From NCBI GenBank assembly GCA_048013815.1, contig CM106586.1:18910001-18974000 (forward strand): a stretch of 64,000 nt of DNA, read 5' to 3'. Each line of letters opens with the position of its first letter. Position 1 is the first letter of the stretch. Source of the DNA: Setoptus koraiensis. Lineage: Eukaryota; Arthropoda. Under the pieces are notes generated by a model. That model ran no database searches and was not told the origin of the DNA. It worked only from the letters and a program-made list of their open reading frames with translations. A program made the position numbers and the translations under genes. This document shows, in pieces, positions 33,515 through 44,226 of the stretch.

Positions 33515-34071
33515 TCAGTTCTTATTCTTTAATTTGGAAGTTATTGTGTAACAACACAAATGCGTTATTATCAACAGAAACGCCGCCGCATTGTTTACAA
33601 AGTCCAGCTTGCTGCTCGCCAATATTGCCTCCTCGTGGTCACTGCCAAATTGTCCGTTCTCGATTGGCGGCAGACCATTGCTGGTGGCTGCCAGAATAAA
33701 ATAGGATAGATCAATGAGGGCGGGCAAAATGATAAAGTTTCCTATTTTGTAACATTTCATCTTGTACAAAGCCATGGATATTGATAGCATTATGGCGAAT
33801 AATATTGAAAGCAACAATTCCAGTAATATAATAATCGGGTGTCTTGTTTCGTTTTCATAATCTGTATGAGCGAGAAAAATAAACATTGGGTGACAACAAT
33901 TAATCATGGGCATCACGCCACCTTACAAATCTATTGTTTTAGTGATCCGATTCGGTTAACTAGCCCCAGACCATACTTACACTTCCAAATTGTACTCAAC
34001 ACACTCAATATGACGAATAGTTTTATGTAAGATTCTATAATAAATACGCTGATTGCTGTGGATAAATTCAT
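33515..34071 (-). CDS. Four-pass membrane protein, two exons, 145 aa
   Basis: Exon 1 is 34071-33981 (30 codons plus one base), exon 2 is 33861-33515, and the 118-119-bp intron has a GTAAGT donor and an ATACAG acceptor; the phases match (T|AT). The predicted 145-aa protein has four hydrophobic segments at about 6-28, 39-62, 69-90 and 119-137, with a possible N-glycosylation sequon (NET) at 34 in the first loop. Length and topology resemble small four-pass proteins such as MARVEL-type or arthropod Snakeskin-like septate-junction proteins, but I see no diagnostic motif. Function is not assigned. Without the upstream exon the protein would begin inside the intron, so the spliced model is preferred. 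Confidence 0.65.
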
Positions 34072-35116
34072 GTCACTTTTGTGCTCTTGTTGCTATAATG
34101 ATAATGCCTCCGCTGATTGTATTTATCTTAGACATTGATCAATATTTCCGGACTTGACTAGATCTTATTAAGGGCTCGATTTTCAGTGACTCTTAATTAA
34201 TAATAACTCTGCTAATATCCTCTTGTTTATAATCTTTATAATAAGCATGTCTATACATCTCGTTTGATTTGCCTATGCCAAATATACTTTAATTTCTGGA
34301 CTAAAAAAAGCGTACTGATTAATAAATTAGCGAACTGTCGAAAATAGTGATAGTTGATAGGGGCGATGGCTCGAAAAGTGAAGTGGATAATAAAAGTGTA
34401 GGTGAATCTGACTTGTGGGATTGCCGATTAGAACAATTTACATGCGACTGTTGCAGCAACTGCAGGGCAATTCAATAAATGCGCGCGTAACCCATGGCAA
34501 CGCATCAGCTGACTACGACATCTGGCAAGCTAATGTCATTTTTTGATTATCTTCTTTAAATTGTTTGTTTATGAAATGAATAAGAAACGATTTCTCTACA
34601 TTTTCCTGTACAGAAAAAAAAGTAACACAGAGACGAAACCATTGCCTATGTAAATTGAGTATTGTCATTCCTTAATTTGCACACCGACGAGAAATATCCT
34701 CTCACTTGTTTGAACGTGAGTCGTACTCTGTTATCTGTTTGTAGATTTATTTATTCAATATCGATGAAGAAGCAGCATTGATTTGTTAAGAATCTGAATT
34801 TCGTCATGATATTGTGTCTGCCTTTGTTGGTAAATCATCTAACCATGAGTTCAAATCTGCTACCAGTTAATAGTTTTGCTGGTCCAGCAACAATTGAACA
34901 GAACCATTCATCAACATTGATAACCACCATAAGCATAGGCTATCCAGGCTTTGCTTTGTCATTCTTGGCATTACTCACTTGAACACATTTCGGAATCACT
35001 GTAACAATTGACATCCGCTTATTTCGTGCTGTTAGTCAATATTATTATAACAATATATTCTATTGATAGCTGATGATAATTTGTATGTACATTGTGGAGC
35101 CGCATCAGATCGTTGA
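34072..35116. other. AT-rich intergenic region
   Basis: I see no gene, array or hairpin of note. It is ordinary AT-rich DNA between the 5' end of the four-pass gene and the 3' end of CRAL-TRIO 1. Confidence 0.5.
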
Positions 35117-36019
35117 TCATTTAGCTGGCCAGTTGAACGTATCAATCTGCTTCTGAAGTTTGTCCTTTTGTTCTTTGGGAATGTTGTCAGCGAATGTATT
35201 TAGGAGCTCTTGCACTCTCTTTTTGGTTAACTTGGGCAGTTCCTTGTTTAAGACCTCAACAAACGTTGGTGCACTCTTAACATGATACTGATATGGGGTC
35301 TTGCAATTGCCCCCGAGAAAATCCGGACAATTCTCTGGTTCTATATATTCGAAAATCTTGTCTGACGATATAAACATAACAACATCACGTCGTTCCTGTG
35401 GGATCAAGCGCTTGATTAAACTCCAAACAGTGGACAAAATCCATGGAAAATTGATTGCCAGCACATAGTCTAAATTGACTGGAAAATAGTCTTTTAACAG
35501 CGCTAAAAAGTGAGTAAGAAGCTCCAAATCATAGTTTGACCATGAGGTGTTTGTTAGATCCATCACTACGGAGAAGGGCGTTCCATCTTGACTGTCGTCT
35601 ACCTTGAACATTAGATAAGACAAAAAATCCTTAGTGAACGCTTTTAATTCGCTACAATTTTTGCACATTGAAGCTCGTAAATACAGTGTACGGTTCCCAT
35701 ATCTGTCTGCCTCATAAAGAAACACAGCACCACATAGTGGAAGTTCTTGGGGAAAATCTTCTGGTTGTAATTCGTGCAAACGTTTCTCTTTGCGCCATTT
35801 CAGTACGTTGGTCATCATCTCAACTGATTGCTTGACTTGTTTGCGTTGCATGATGACAAAACGTTGACACAGGAAGTCCAAATTTTCAACAAGTCTGATA
35901 TCTTCAGGATGGAATTCATCGGGTGACTGCTTATAAACATTCTCTAGGAACATATCACGAACTTGTTGCACTACGACACCCTTGGGCTCGCGCAGTTTTG
36001 GAATCTTATTTCGCGGCAT
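35117..36019 (-). CDS. CRAL-TRIO domain protein 1 (MOSPD2-like)
   Basis: A SEC14/CRAL-TRIO fold protein, expected to carry a small hydrophobic ligand or phospholipid between membranes. The 300 aa include a CRAL-TRIO N-terminal helical region at about 20-80 and a lipid-binding domain at about 95-245. Diagnostic pieces are the strand VVMDLTNTSWSNYDLELL (151-168), NLDYVLAINFPWIL (182-195) and the closing PDFLGGNCK (232-240). The run around 'N-D-L-E-L-L' and 'FPWIL' is closest to the CRAL-TRIO part of MOSPD2. The MSP domain and C-terminal membrane anchor of MOSPD2 are absent, so the protein is soluble. It starts at ATG 36019 and is intronless. A paralogue lies 6.1 kb away on the other strand. Confidence 0.93.
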   Translation of the reverse strand: MPRNKIPKLREPKGVVVQQVRDMFLENVYKQSPDEFHPEDIRLVENLDFLCQRFVIMQRKQVKQSVEMMTNVLKWRKEKRLHELQPEDFPQELPLCGAVFLYEADRYGNRTLYLRASMCKNCSELKAFTKDFLSYLMFKVDDSQDGTPFSVVMDLTNTSWSNYDLELLTHFLALLKDYFPVNLDYVLAINFPWILSTVWSLIKRLIPQERRDVVMFISSDKIFEYIEPENCPDFLGGNCKTPYQYHVKSAPTFVEVLNKELPKLTKKRVQELLNTFADNIPKEQKDKLQKQIDTFNWPAK

Positions 36020-37930
36020 TGTTGTTGTACTAATGTAGTTTGTCTTTGCTACTACTCTTGTTGAATTTGTTGGTTTAACGATTCTAATTTGATCACGTAT
36101 CTCGATGTTTCTTCGATGTCTTATTATGAATTAGATTAAGTATCCTCTAGTTTCTTCTTCTTCTATTGCAGCTGCTCACTTAACTTGGCAGCCAACTTGC
36201 AACAATAACAATAGTTTGGCTGATATAGCTACGTATCTAGGCTTGTACTACGTGGCTGCCAGACCATCCAAGATAAGCTAGATGGACCAATCGAGAGACA
36301 AGAAGAAAAATTCACCAAAGGGCTGGTCAATCTGCGTATACATGAGGTAGAAATCAAAATAAGGAAGTAGTAGGTATGAAAGTAATAAAGATAATGATGA
36401 TTCTAAAAAGAAAGAAGGAGAAGCAGATTAACGCAATGGACCATGGCACTGCTGTTGTTGTTATTACCGAAGAATATACATAACTTGATTGAGTTCCGAC
36501 TGGACTAGTTATTGGCTAGACACGCTATCCTCACTCCGCTGGCCGCTGTTGTAAACCGTTAGCACGGCCATTTATCCAACCAAACCATAACACCACCTTC
36601 GAGATCTCTCTTATCAAGCCATAGCGAGATGATACACAGCAACAACAACAACAAGATCGGCGACAGCAACAGGCTCGCTTCTTGATCTAGTAGTAGTGTT
36701 GCTGGTAGTGGTGGTAGTGGCTTCTAATGACCGTTAGCGAAATACGTTTAGCAATATCAGTTTAGAAGCGCGCTTGGTCAGTTTGTACAACAGGTAGGCT
36801 TTAATTTAGATACTCGCCAGCTTTACTACCCAACCCATCAGCTGGCCAGTCGCGCCATCTTGTCTTGACCTGTTTGGTCAAGCTAAGGAGAAACGATACA
36901 TACGAGATTGGGGGGACTTTGTACACATTATACTGATGGAAACAACTTGTTACCTTTCACTTTTACTAGCACTTCTACCACTACCGCCGCTACTGACACT
37001 AAGGCCACCCTCGTCATCATACATGAGAGAGATACGTCCTTCTGATTGCTCATTATAAACCAATCAGCAGAAAGGAAGGGAAGAAGATATCAATGGTTAC
37101 TGGCCATTAGTTTTTGTTTCGCTAAATATGGAGACTTGACATGATACAAGTTGCGTAAGAACAACAACAAAGTTTTAGACTAGTCATATCCAGCCACTCG
37201 ATCTAGCATTCGTGCGATCTTCAAATGAACATTTTTGTATCTGAGGATCGTACTGAATGAACTGGCGCCCACCAAATAAACTGGGTCCTTTCAATAATCC
37301 CGATAACCGCTGCCATTGTTACGGGTATCGACGAAAAAAATCAGACAATGGAGCGGCGTATCAATCATCATAATTTACAAGCATTAGTGCAACCAATCAA
37401 GATGTGTCTAGTTGAACAGGTGATTCTGTTGTCCAACTTATTCTGACATTGTGAACAACAACAAAACTGAGTTCACCCATGCCCAATCTTTTAGCTTCGG
37501 TCGATTCGTTGAGCAGAAGGCCAACATTGAGTGGCTGTCGAAATATCTCCGCGATATGTATGTATTTTTGCTTTTATTTTCACAAAAATAAATTAAAGAT
37601 TAGTGCAACTGCGGATTGTGATAGAATCGTACTGAAAGAATTTTTCTCTATTATCATCGATATCAAGTTGATATTTCAACAGTAGTGGAAGTTAACGTCC
37701 AGTTTGGGGCGCAAAAATAACCAGTTGCGCAAGTTCAATCTGTTTTTTTTAGTTGATAATTCATCTAATTAATATTTAACGAATCAACCTGAGTTCAACT
37801 CTAGCACATCGACTTCCTTTCGAGTTGGCGAACTAAGCGCGTTGGTAATTCGCTAAAAATCGGCCGCAAATTACACTTTTTTCATTTCCATCAAGAAGCC
37901 GCTTCCCCGATCCGGTTTTTCGGTACTCAC

Positions 37931-38048
37931 CTGCACATATATTGTCGTCTTTTTGATTCCGTGTGACTGTTACTCTTGTCGACTTTAATTATTATCGTCA
38001 GTCCTGTTAAATAAGCTTCTCTACCGTAAGCTAGCTGTCCACACGGGA
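37931..38048 (-). other. Exon-like island with strong splice donor
   Basis: On the - strand an open stretch of about 38 codons ends at CAG|GTGAGT (donor GT at 37930-37929) and begins after an ATACAG acceptor. It could be a coding exon or a 5' UTR exon of CRAL-TRIO 1, which lies downstream on the same strand. Confidence 0.25.
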
Positions 38049-40041
38049 CTGTATTGCACAATATAGCACAATTAGATAACCACCACTAACCACTACTGCT
38101 AGAACAATATATCAAAGTTGTCATCGGCTAATTGTTGTATTTGCAATCGAAAATTCAAAGTGGAAAATTTCATATTAGTCAATGGTTGGATACTTATCAA
38201 GTGACTCATCTAACTTTTCAATATCGCATGATGAACTGAATGAGATACAGTCGGTTCGAAAACGAGAAATGTGACCTCCAACGGAACTCCCTTGGAGGGG
38301 TCAGAATAGTCCGGCTAAATTTAATGTTGTAGTAGTCAGGGCAATTCGAAACGCACGAACTCAACTATAAATATGCCTACTCGAATATGATTTTAATTTA
38401 TTTCATCAATTGTTAGTTTCGAAAAAATTATTAATAACCGTGAGGCCTCTTTGGACCACCAACCTTGCGCCGCTTATCAATCTGTCAGGAGGGATGATCT
38501 GACGTCTGAGCTTATAAGAGGGATACAGGTCCATTGTTGTCTAGCTGATTTGCACGCTATAATTTGCTAGAATATGGCTAGATTAATTAAAAAGTGGCAA
38601 GTTATGGTAGGACCAACAACAATCGACTGTCAGTATCACTCTTACCACAGTGCTCGGTTGCTTATCGAATCAAATGGGAGGTTAGAAGTTATCAAAATAT
38701 AACAATGCTAAATGAAAGTTTTTAGTCAGCTGAAATTCACACGCAAATTGTTGCAACCGACATATGGAATAGAGTGAAACTAAGTATTATTCAAAGCGAA
38801 AGAGAGGGAGAGAAAAGCAGATAGTCTGAGATGTGCACTAAAAGACCTTGAAGGGTTGTTGTCTGAACAAATTGTAACTGATAGGAGTGATCGCAACAAC
38901 TGTACTAGTTGTCTTGTAGTTTTTGCAAACTGGTCCAACCAAATTAACAACATCGGTATAATGAATGAGTAGTTAGTTTCAGCAAGCTGTGCAACAGGTT
39001 TTCGCTTGGTATTTGTCGTGATGTCACACAGTTTGCTGTTGGCAATTGTGCCCTCTTGCAAATGATTATTTAAGCTGAATTTCAGCAAACACAAAAAACA
39101 AAACAACTCGTACTAATCTATATATGAATACAAAGCATAACTGATAAAACGGAAGGCTTTCGCTAGGGCGAAAAGGAGTGTGATTAGATCATTTCAAGCG
39201 GTTAACAATCAGCAGCGGTACCTGAGATAGCTAATGACAGAATGCATGCAAATCGGTCAATTTGAATCGGATATCCTGGGAGATATCACATAGCGAATTA
39301 GACGTTGAATGATAGACAAGAAAGGCGTCTCCATCTATAGTAACAACACTGTATATACTTCTGTTAATATCCGAAAAACTTTCGAAACAACTAAATCACA
39401 AACTGCGTCTGAATTAGTCTGCGCAGCATTAATTAGTTATCTTCCCCTAAACATGTCTTCTATGTCAATAGTTAGCTTCACGTTATATTTGGCTTCAATC
39501 GGATTGTATGTCGTATAAATTGGCTGTTCGTGATATCCAATCATTGTTGATTATCAATGCAAGCTGTCGGTTGTGTTACAAATCAGACACATATGCACAA
39601 TGAGCACCAGTAGTGTCGAAATTACTATTCCTCATATGTACATGGATTTAATTTATTTTCCCCAGCTGTACACTTGCTATCATTACTATATATCTTCTCA
39701 TCAAGTTCTAATCAAACTATTTACGCAGCACTCTATTTTTATCGTGGCGTTTATAACTTATCATTAACTGTGATAGTTTGATTGATGGGTAACTCCGTTA
39801 AAGGTATTCGATATCATGGAAGCAATAATTATTTTTTAATTTCAGAGGGTTAGTTATTTATAGTTGGGCCATCCAGGGACGATCAATCTCTCAATGCTAG
39901 GCAAAACAGTTGAGAGGCCAGCCGATTAGTATGAATTGATTTATTTCATTGGGTGAGATTTTTAATCGAACGATGGCGCAATGTTGGGCGTACAACAAAG
40001 GCTTTCAACTGGCGCTATTATCTAACAATTGAGTAAGTCTG

Positions 40042-40050
40042 TATATATAA
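40042..40050 (+). promoter_or_regulatory. TATA-box-like element
   Basis: TATATATAA, with an initiator-like TCATT about 25 bp downstream. The nearest + strand gene starts 2 kb away, so the assignment is weak. Confidence 0.2.
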
Positions 40051-41383
40051 ACTGTTTGCGCAACAGTCATTGAAATCAATATATCTTGCTAGCCTTATAA
40101 TTACTACAAGTACTGTTAAGATGAGATGATAATTTATTGAATTGTGTTACATTCCATCTGAGTGGATCGGACAACAAGAAAGAACATTCTATAATTATAA
40201 ATATAAAGTTTATCCATTTATTATTATCGTGCAACTTATTGAGAATCAGTTACACAGCTAGCCATTTAGCAGCAGTGGGCATAACTGTCGTGTTGTTATT
40301 AACTGCAATTGTCCGTTTGTTTGTCGTCCTTCCTATACCACACAAACATTAACAAGGCGAACAGAGGAATTATGATGAAAAATACAAGTATGAAATGAAC
40401 CAAATGAGATGAGATGGGATGATACTATGAATTTCAAGGTTGATAAACTTTATTCAAACTTAACTGAGCTCAAGTTTGCGAATCGCAAGTAGAAAGTGAA
40501 CTGTTTGTTATGGTTCGTTAAGAACAAATATCCATGTGTGATTCGATTGGCGAGAGCTGCCAACTCCCGGCTAAACAAAATAGAGGTGAACAGAAGTAAT
40601 ACCTAGATAATTTCCTAGTGAATGGTTGCGTTTGTGTGTGTTTGACTGACTAGACAAAGAAAATAATGAGCAGATTGTGTGGACTTAAGCAATCAGGATC
40701 AGGTAGTATTAATGGTGATGATAATAGCAGCAACTACCAAAAGTACCAAAGGTTCACAACAACAACTGAATAAACTACACAGCAACAAGTGATCCTGTTA
40801 CGTGCATAAGTCATTCGAACGAATGTTAGCTGGCTATCGAAATTGCAGCGGTTGCAGTTGCGAAAGTGGTAGTTGTTGTTGCTGGCACTGTTACAACTAG
40901 GACATTTTGCTACCATTGAGGACGATAATCAAAGTAAGGGCAAGGGATGATCGAGTAAACTCGGCTCAACTTGAATATAACCTTAGCTCCTTCCTACTAA
41001 TAGCTAAAAATAACCGAAATAGTATTTTCGAAGGGCGGTATCGCTGATAATGAAATATTGAATCATACATACAATTAGGCGCTAGAGTAAATGATAGAGA
41101 GCGAGACTTGATTGCTTAGTGATAGATTGTTTGATTAACTAACTACTAGTTTGGTGGGCTAGTCAGCTTCTAGTATGACAGCTTACCGTTATGCTCAGCT
41201 GCTAGCGCGATTACTATTAGCCAAAACTTGATACTAACTTGGCTCGTGGTTAGCGCGTGTATATCTGGTTGGCACCCTCGATGTTGTAAATGATAGAATT
41301 ATCATATCTTGTCTTACTCAAAATAAATTAACCACCTTTTGCTTTATTGTCGTGGGAAATTACAGACTTGGCTCACGCTGCAT

Positions 41384-41389
41384 TTTATT
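41384..41389 (-). terminator. Poly(A) signal after the 41394 stop codon
   Basis: AATAAA on the - strand begins 4 bp beyond the TAA stop codon at 41396-41394, which supports a real gene end. Confidence 0.4.
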
Positions 41390-41393
41390 AATC

Positions 41394-41545
41394 TTACACA
41401 CTTCTCACATTCTTCAGTTTTAAAAGAATGTCTTCCTTACATTCTGTCAGTATATCTTGTGTCGGTGTCTCCGTGTTATCAATTACATGTATCATCGCCC
41501 CATTGCTAAAGTAGCTGGCGCGTATAATAGCACCTTTCAACAAAG
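41394..41545 (-). CDS. Possible C-terminal exon (adenylate-kinase-like tail)
   Basis: A - frame of about 50 codons ends in TAA directly followed by AATAAA. The tail reads YFSNGAMIHVIDNTETPTQD and then a Cys/Lys/Leu-rich helix. That order (Tyr, Gly, hydrophobic strand 'IHVID', a Thr-Pro turn, then a final helix with Cys) resembles the end of adenylate or UMP/CMP kinases. No P-loop or lid is seen nearby. The upstream acceptor would be at about 41536 (AAAG|GTGC). It is either the last exon of a gene with distant exons or a fragment. Family assignment is inference. Confidence 0.3.
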
Positions 41546-41561
41546 AATCAAACAGAATTGA

Positions 41562-41797
41562 TTTTGTATTTCAGTGATACTCGATACAGGTGAAGTTAGC
41601 GAAATAGTTTCAACTCTGATTAACAATTTGGAAAACCAATCACTTAGTTTTAACAACAGTTTTTGCCGCGTCTTTTCTAATCAACAGTTAATGGAATCAG
41701 TCGCTTCAAGATGAGCTCTTCACTAAAATCAATTCAAACATCATCAAAAATCTCCAAGAAATCTTAATTATGGAATTACTTGAACAAAATTTCATTT
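41562..41797 (+). pseudogene. Possible decayed helical protein gene (Nnf1/PMF1-like pattern)
   Basis: A + frame from 41562 runs to TGA at 41712-41714 (…SFCRVFSNQQLMESVASR). A second frame offset by one base continues at once as DELFTKINSNIIKNLQEILI and stops at TAA 41795-41797, after which the same frame stays open to 41880. Read in sequence, the helical pattern is reminiscent of the Nnf1 domain of the kinetochore MIS12 complex. One frameshift and one stop would make it a pseudogene, or an undetected intron or assembly error may explain the break. Similarity is by eye and weak. Confidence 0.25.
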
Positions 41798-42108
41798 AAT
41801 CCGCACTCTCAGCAATCAAACAACTAAGTCCAATAAGAGAAGCTCAATCAACGTCAAAGATGATTTTGTCTATGGATAGTTGAAGATAGTCGTAGGATGA
41901 CAAAACAAGATAGATCCTTTCTAAAGTTTATAATAATGTGTTCGAAGGCGATATAAAGAAGTCTGCCACAAAATAAAGCATTCATTATTTGGATTTCTAC
42001 CATAGTCTCTAAGAACTTTTCAACCTGTGATTTATAAAGCAATTGTATCTACTTGCGAAATATAGTAACTTCTAGATTCAGCCAACTCAAACAATTATCT
42101 CAACAATC

Positions 42109-43032
42109 ATGACTACCATAGACAAGAGCCCCATCAGATGTTCGGCAGTTCATACTATGGAACGGAACATGCCAGATTTCGATTACTCCTACCTGATTGT
42201 TGAATTGAGAAAATTGATAATTGAGGATATCAAACGAAATCCTGATTGGTATAGCGAAAAAGACATCCACAAGGCTTACAATGATGACTGGTTCATAGCA
42301 AGATACCTGTTGAGAGTAAAGTTAGACACAAAACAAGCCCATCAAATGTTAAGAAAGGCGATGAAATTTAGAAATGGGCCCACTGTTAGAATCACAGAGT
42401 TTCCGCCAGAGTTTTATCAAATAGGTGCAATTTTCGGTTATGAGCCAGACAGGAAGGGGAATATACCCGTTTACTTGCGAATTAGAATGCACCAAAAAAT
42501 AGCTTTGTTGCAAGACTTTCTAAAGGCATTTCTGTTTCAACAGATAGAAAAAACAGATGAAAGGGCCAAAGGTAAAGGCATATGTCTGATATTTGATCTG
42601 CAAGGAGCTGGTATTAGCAACATGGATATGGATTTGCTATTTTTTGTCATAACAACACTAGTCAACTATTTTCCCAAGGGACTTTCCTATATGTTAGTAC
42701 ACGAATTGCCATGGTTTCTGAGATCATTTTGGCTTATAGCTAAGCAGTGGCTATCAGAAGATCATAAAGATTTAGTAAAATTTTCGGATGCTCAAACAAT
42801 ATATGAATATATTGAGGAGCAAAATCTGCCTGACTTCATGGGTGGCACTTGTAAGCGAGATTACCGATTAGTGCCAGAAAATTGTATAAGCTTAAATGAT
42901 GCCGTTAAAAAGTGGGAACTAGACGAGAAGGAAGTACACAAAATAAAAGCCAAATTCGCTGAATTTCTGCCTCAAGAATGTGAACCAGACAAGGAGTGCG
43001 GACAATTACCATCGTCCAACGCCAATGCATGA
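42109..43032 (+). CDS. CRAL-TRIO domain protein 2 (MOSPD2-like)
   Basis: A second SEC14-type lipid-transfer protein, 307 aa, with helical N-terminal part at about 25-90 and lipid-binding domain at about 100-250. The strand LIFDLQGAGISNMDMDLL (160-177), LSYMLVHELPWFLRSFW (192-208) and PDFMGGTCK (241-249) match the CRAL-TRIO part of MOSPD2 closely. As in its neighbour, the MSP domain and membrane anchor are missing. It starts at ATG 42109; Met17 is an alternative start. No intron. AATAAA follows the stop codon by about 45 bp. The two paralogues point away from each other, suggesting an inverted duplication. Both are clearly diverged, so it is not recent. Confidence 0.93.
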   Translation: MTTIDKSPIRCSAVHTMERNMPDFDYSYLIVELRKLIIEDIKRNPDWYSEKDIHKAYNDDWFIARYLLRVKLDTKQAHQMLRKAMKFRNGPTVRITEFPPEFYQIGAIFGYEPDRKGNIPVYLRIRMHQKIALLQDFLKAFLFQQIEKTDERAKGKGICLIFDLQGAGISNMDMDLLFFVITTLVNYFPKGLSYMLVHELPWFLRSFWLIAKQWLSEDHKDLVKFSDAQTIYEYIEEQNLPDFMGGTCKRDYRLVPENCISLNDAVKKWELDEKEVHKIKAKFAEFLPQECEPDKECGQLPSSNANA

Positions 43033-43078
43033 GCCTGTAAATGAGGTCAAGATATCCTTGGAGCTAGAATAAGTTATA

Positions 43079-43084
43079 AATAAA
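43079..43084 (+). terminator. Poly(A) signal for CRAL-TRIO 2
   Basis: AATAAA 47 bp past the stop codon, in the 139-bp gap between two convergent genes. Confidence 0.7.
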
Positions 43085-43171
43085 TTTCATTGCTGGATGA
43101 AGACAACCTCTGATCAATTTGTTTCTTTCCACAACATAGATAATTAGTTGTAATTGAGTTTAAGTGAATTT

Positions 43172-43787
43172 TTATTGGATGCTGCTGGCATTTGATGCAA
43201 TTCTGGGCCACAGGTCTGCGCATTCTTTTGCCACTGGTCCTGTGATAGCCGAACCTTTCATTTCTCCCTTGTTGTTCACTATAACACCAGCGTTATCTTC
43301 GAAATAAATGAAGGTACCATCCTTTCGCCTAAAAGCTTTTCGCTGTCTAATTACTACGGCGGGCATGACTTTTTTACGCAATTCCGGCTTTCCCTTTTTG
43401 ACTGTAGCGACAAACATGTCACCACAACCTGCTGCTGGAAGCCTGTTAAGTCTACCCCTAATTCCGTTGACTGCGATCACGAATAAATTCTTCGCTCCGG
43501 TGTTGTCGGCACAATTCATAACAGCACCCACAGGTAAACCGAGTGAGATACGGAATTTGGCGCTAGTAGCACCTCCACGTCCTGGAGAACGTCATCAGAA
43601 TGCGATAAGGTGGCCATTGTTTCAGTTGGAACATGTGAGGAGAAAACATTTAGGCGATAGAGATGCTGGAATTAGTATTTTTTGTTTTTTCTCAATCTGG
43701 ATATCTCCACGACAGAGCTTCTAGAAATAAGGCGAGCCGGGTGGCGTTTCTCACGTGATTTTCTCGATACTAACCTCTTTTAGACAT
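43172..43787 (-). CDS. RpL23: 60S ribosomal protein L23 (uL14)
   Basis: A core protein of the large ribosomal subunit that forms an intersubunit bridge. Exon 1 is 43787-43775 (13 nt, MSKR plus one base) with donor GTTAGT; exon 2 is 43581-43172 after acceptor CTCCAG; the intron is 193 bp. The joined frame encodes 140 aa, the usual eukaryotic length, beginning MSKRGRGG and containing [48 protein letters not shown] and [20 protein letters not shown]. All parts line up with animal RPL23, with Met for Ile in GAVMN and a Cys in AAGCGD as small differences. It is divergent from RRP1. Confidence 0.98.
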
Positions 43788-44226
43788 TTTGATGGTATTT
43801 ATGTGATCCTAAACGAAATCTTAATTTAAATTGAATTTAGATTCGAATTATATTAGGTGCAAACGCGTGTATAAATATAAATATCAATATTCCAATCCTA
43901 TCATGTGAGCATTGAAAACCAATAACCATGCCGGCGTAAGACTACTGCAACGAACAAATTCATTCTGTTCATGTGCACAGTTTCACTCAGACTTCCGAGT
44001 GAAGAGGCTCGACGCATGCGCGATTGCTTTTTTAGTGAGAGGCGCCAAAATTTAAGAATGAAAAAAGTCCAATTGTTTTGGGCACAGGTTTGTCATGCCT
44101 CGAGCACATGGTTTCAGGTTGTAAATATTCAAAGAAAAAGACCCTTATGAATTAATTAGAACAAATAAAGAATATCAATGTCTTCCTGAACAAGCACTGT
44201 CTAAAAATTGAATCCGGATCAAAACA
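43788..44226. promoter_or_regulatory. Shared promoter region of RPL23 and RRP1
   Basis: 439 bp lie between the divergent start codons of a ribosomal protein and a ribosomal RNA processing factor. It contains GCATGCGC (about 44015) and AGGCGCCAAAA (about 44041) words but no clear TATA box. Joint control of the two is inference from geometry and function. Confidence 0.5.

Larger units (their letters stand above)
36020..41393. other. Long interval between the CRAL-TRIO genes
   Basis: AT-rich, with no complete gene. Exon-like islands: 36954-37041 (-) and 37931-38048 (-), each bounded by good acceptor and donor words, and 37472-37557, where both strands are open. Phases of the two - islands do not match each other. 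TATATATAA at 40042-40050 is followed at a plausible distance by TCATT, a possible core promoter (+). CAA-type triplets occur at 36640. The rest shows nothing I can name. Confidence 0.4.

Noticed and set aside
38780-39106. 108-residue - strand frame with hydrophobic parts
   Set aside because: No domain, no poly(A) signal and AT-rich surroundings; it looks like chance.
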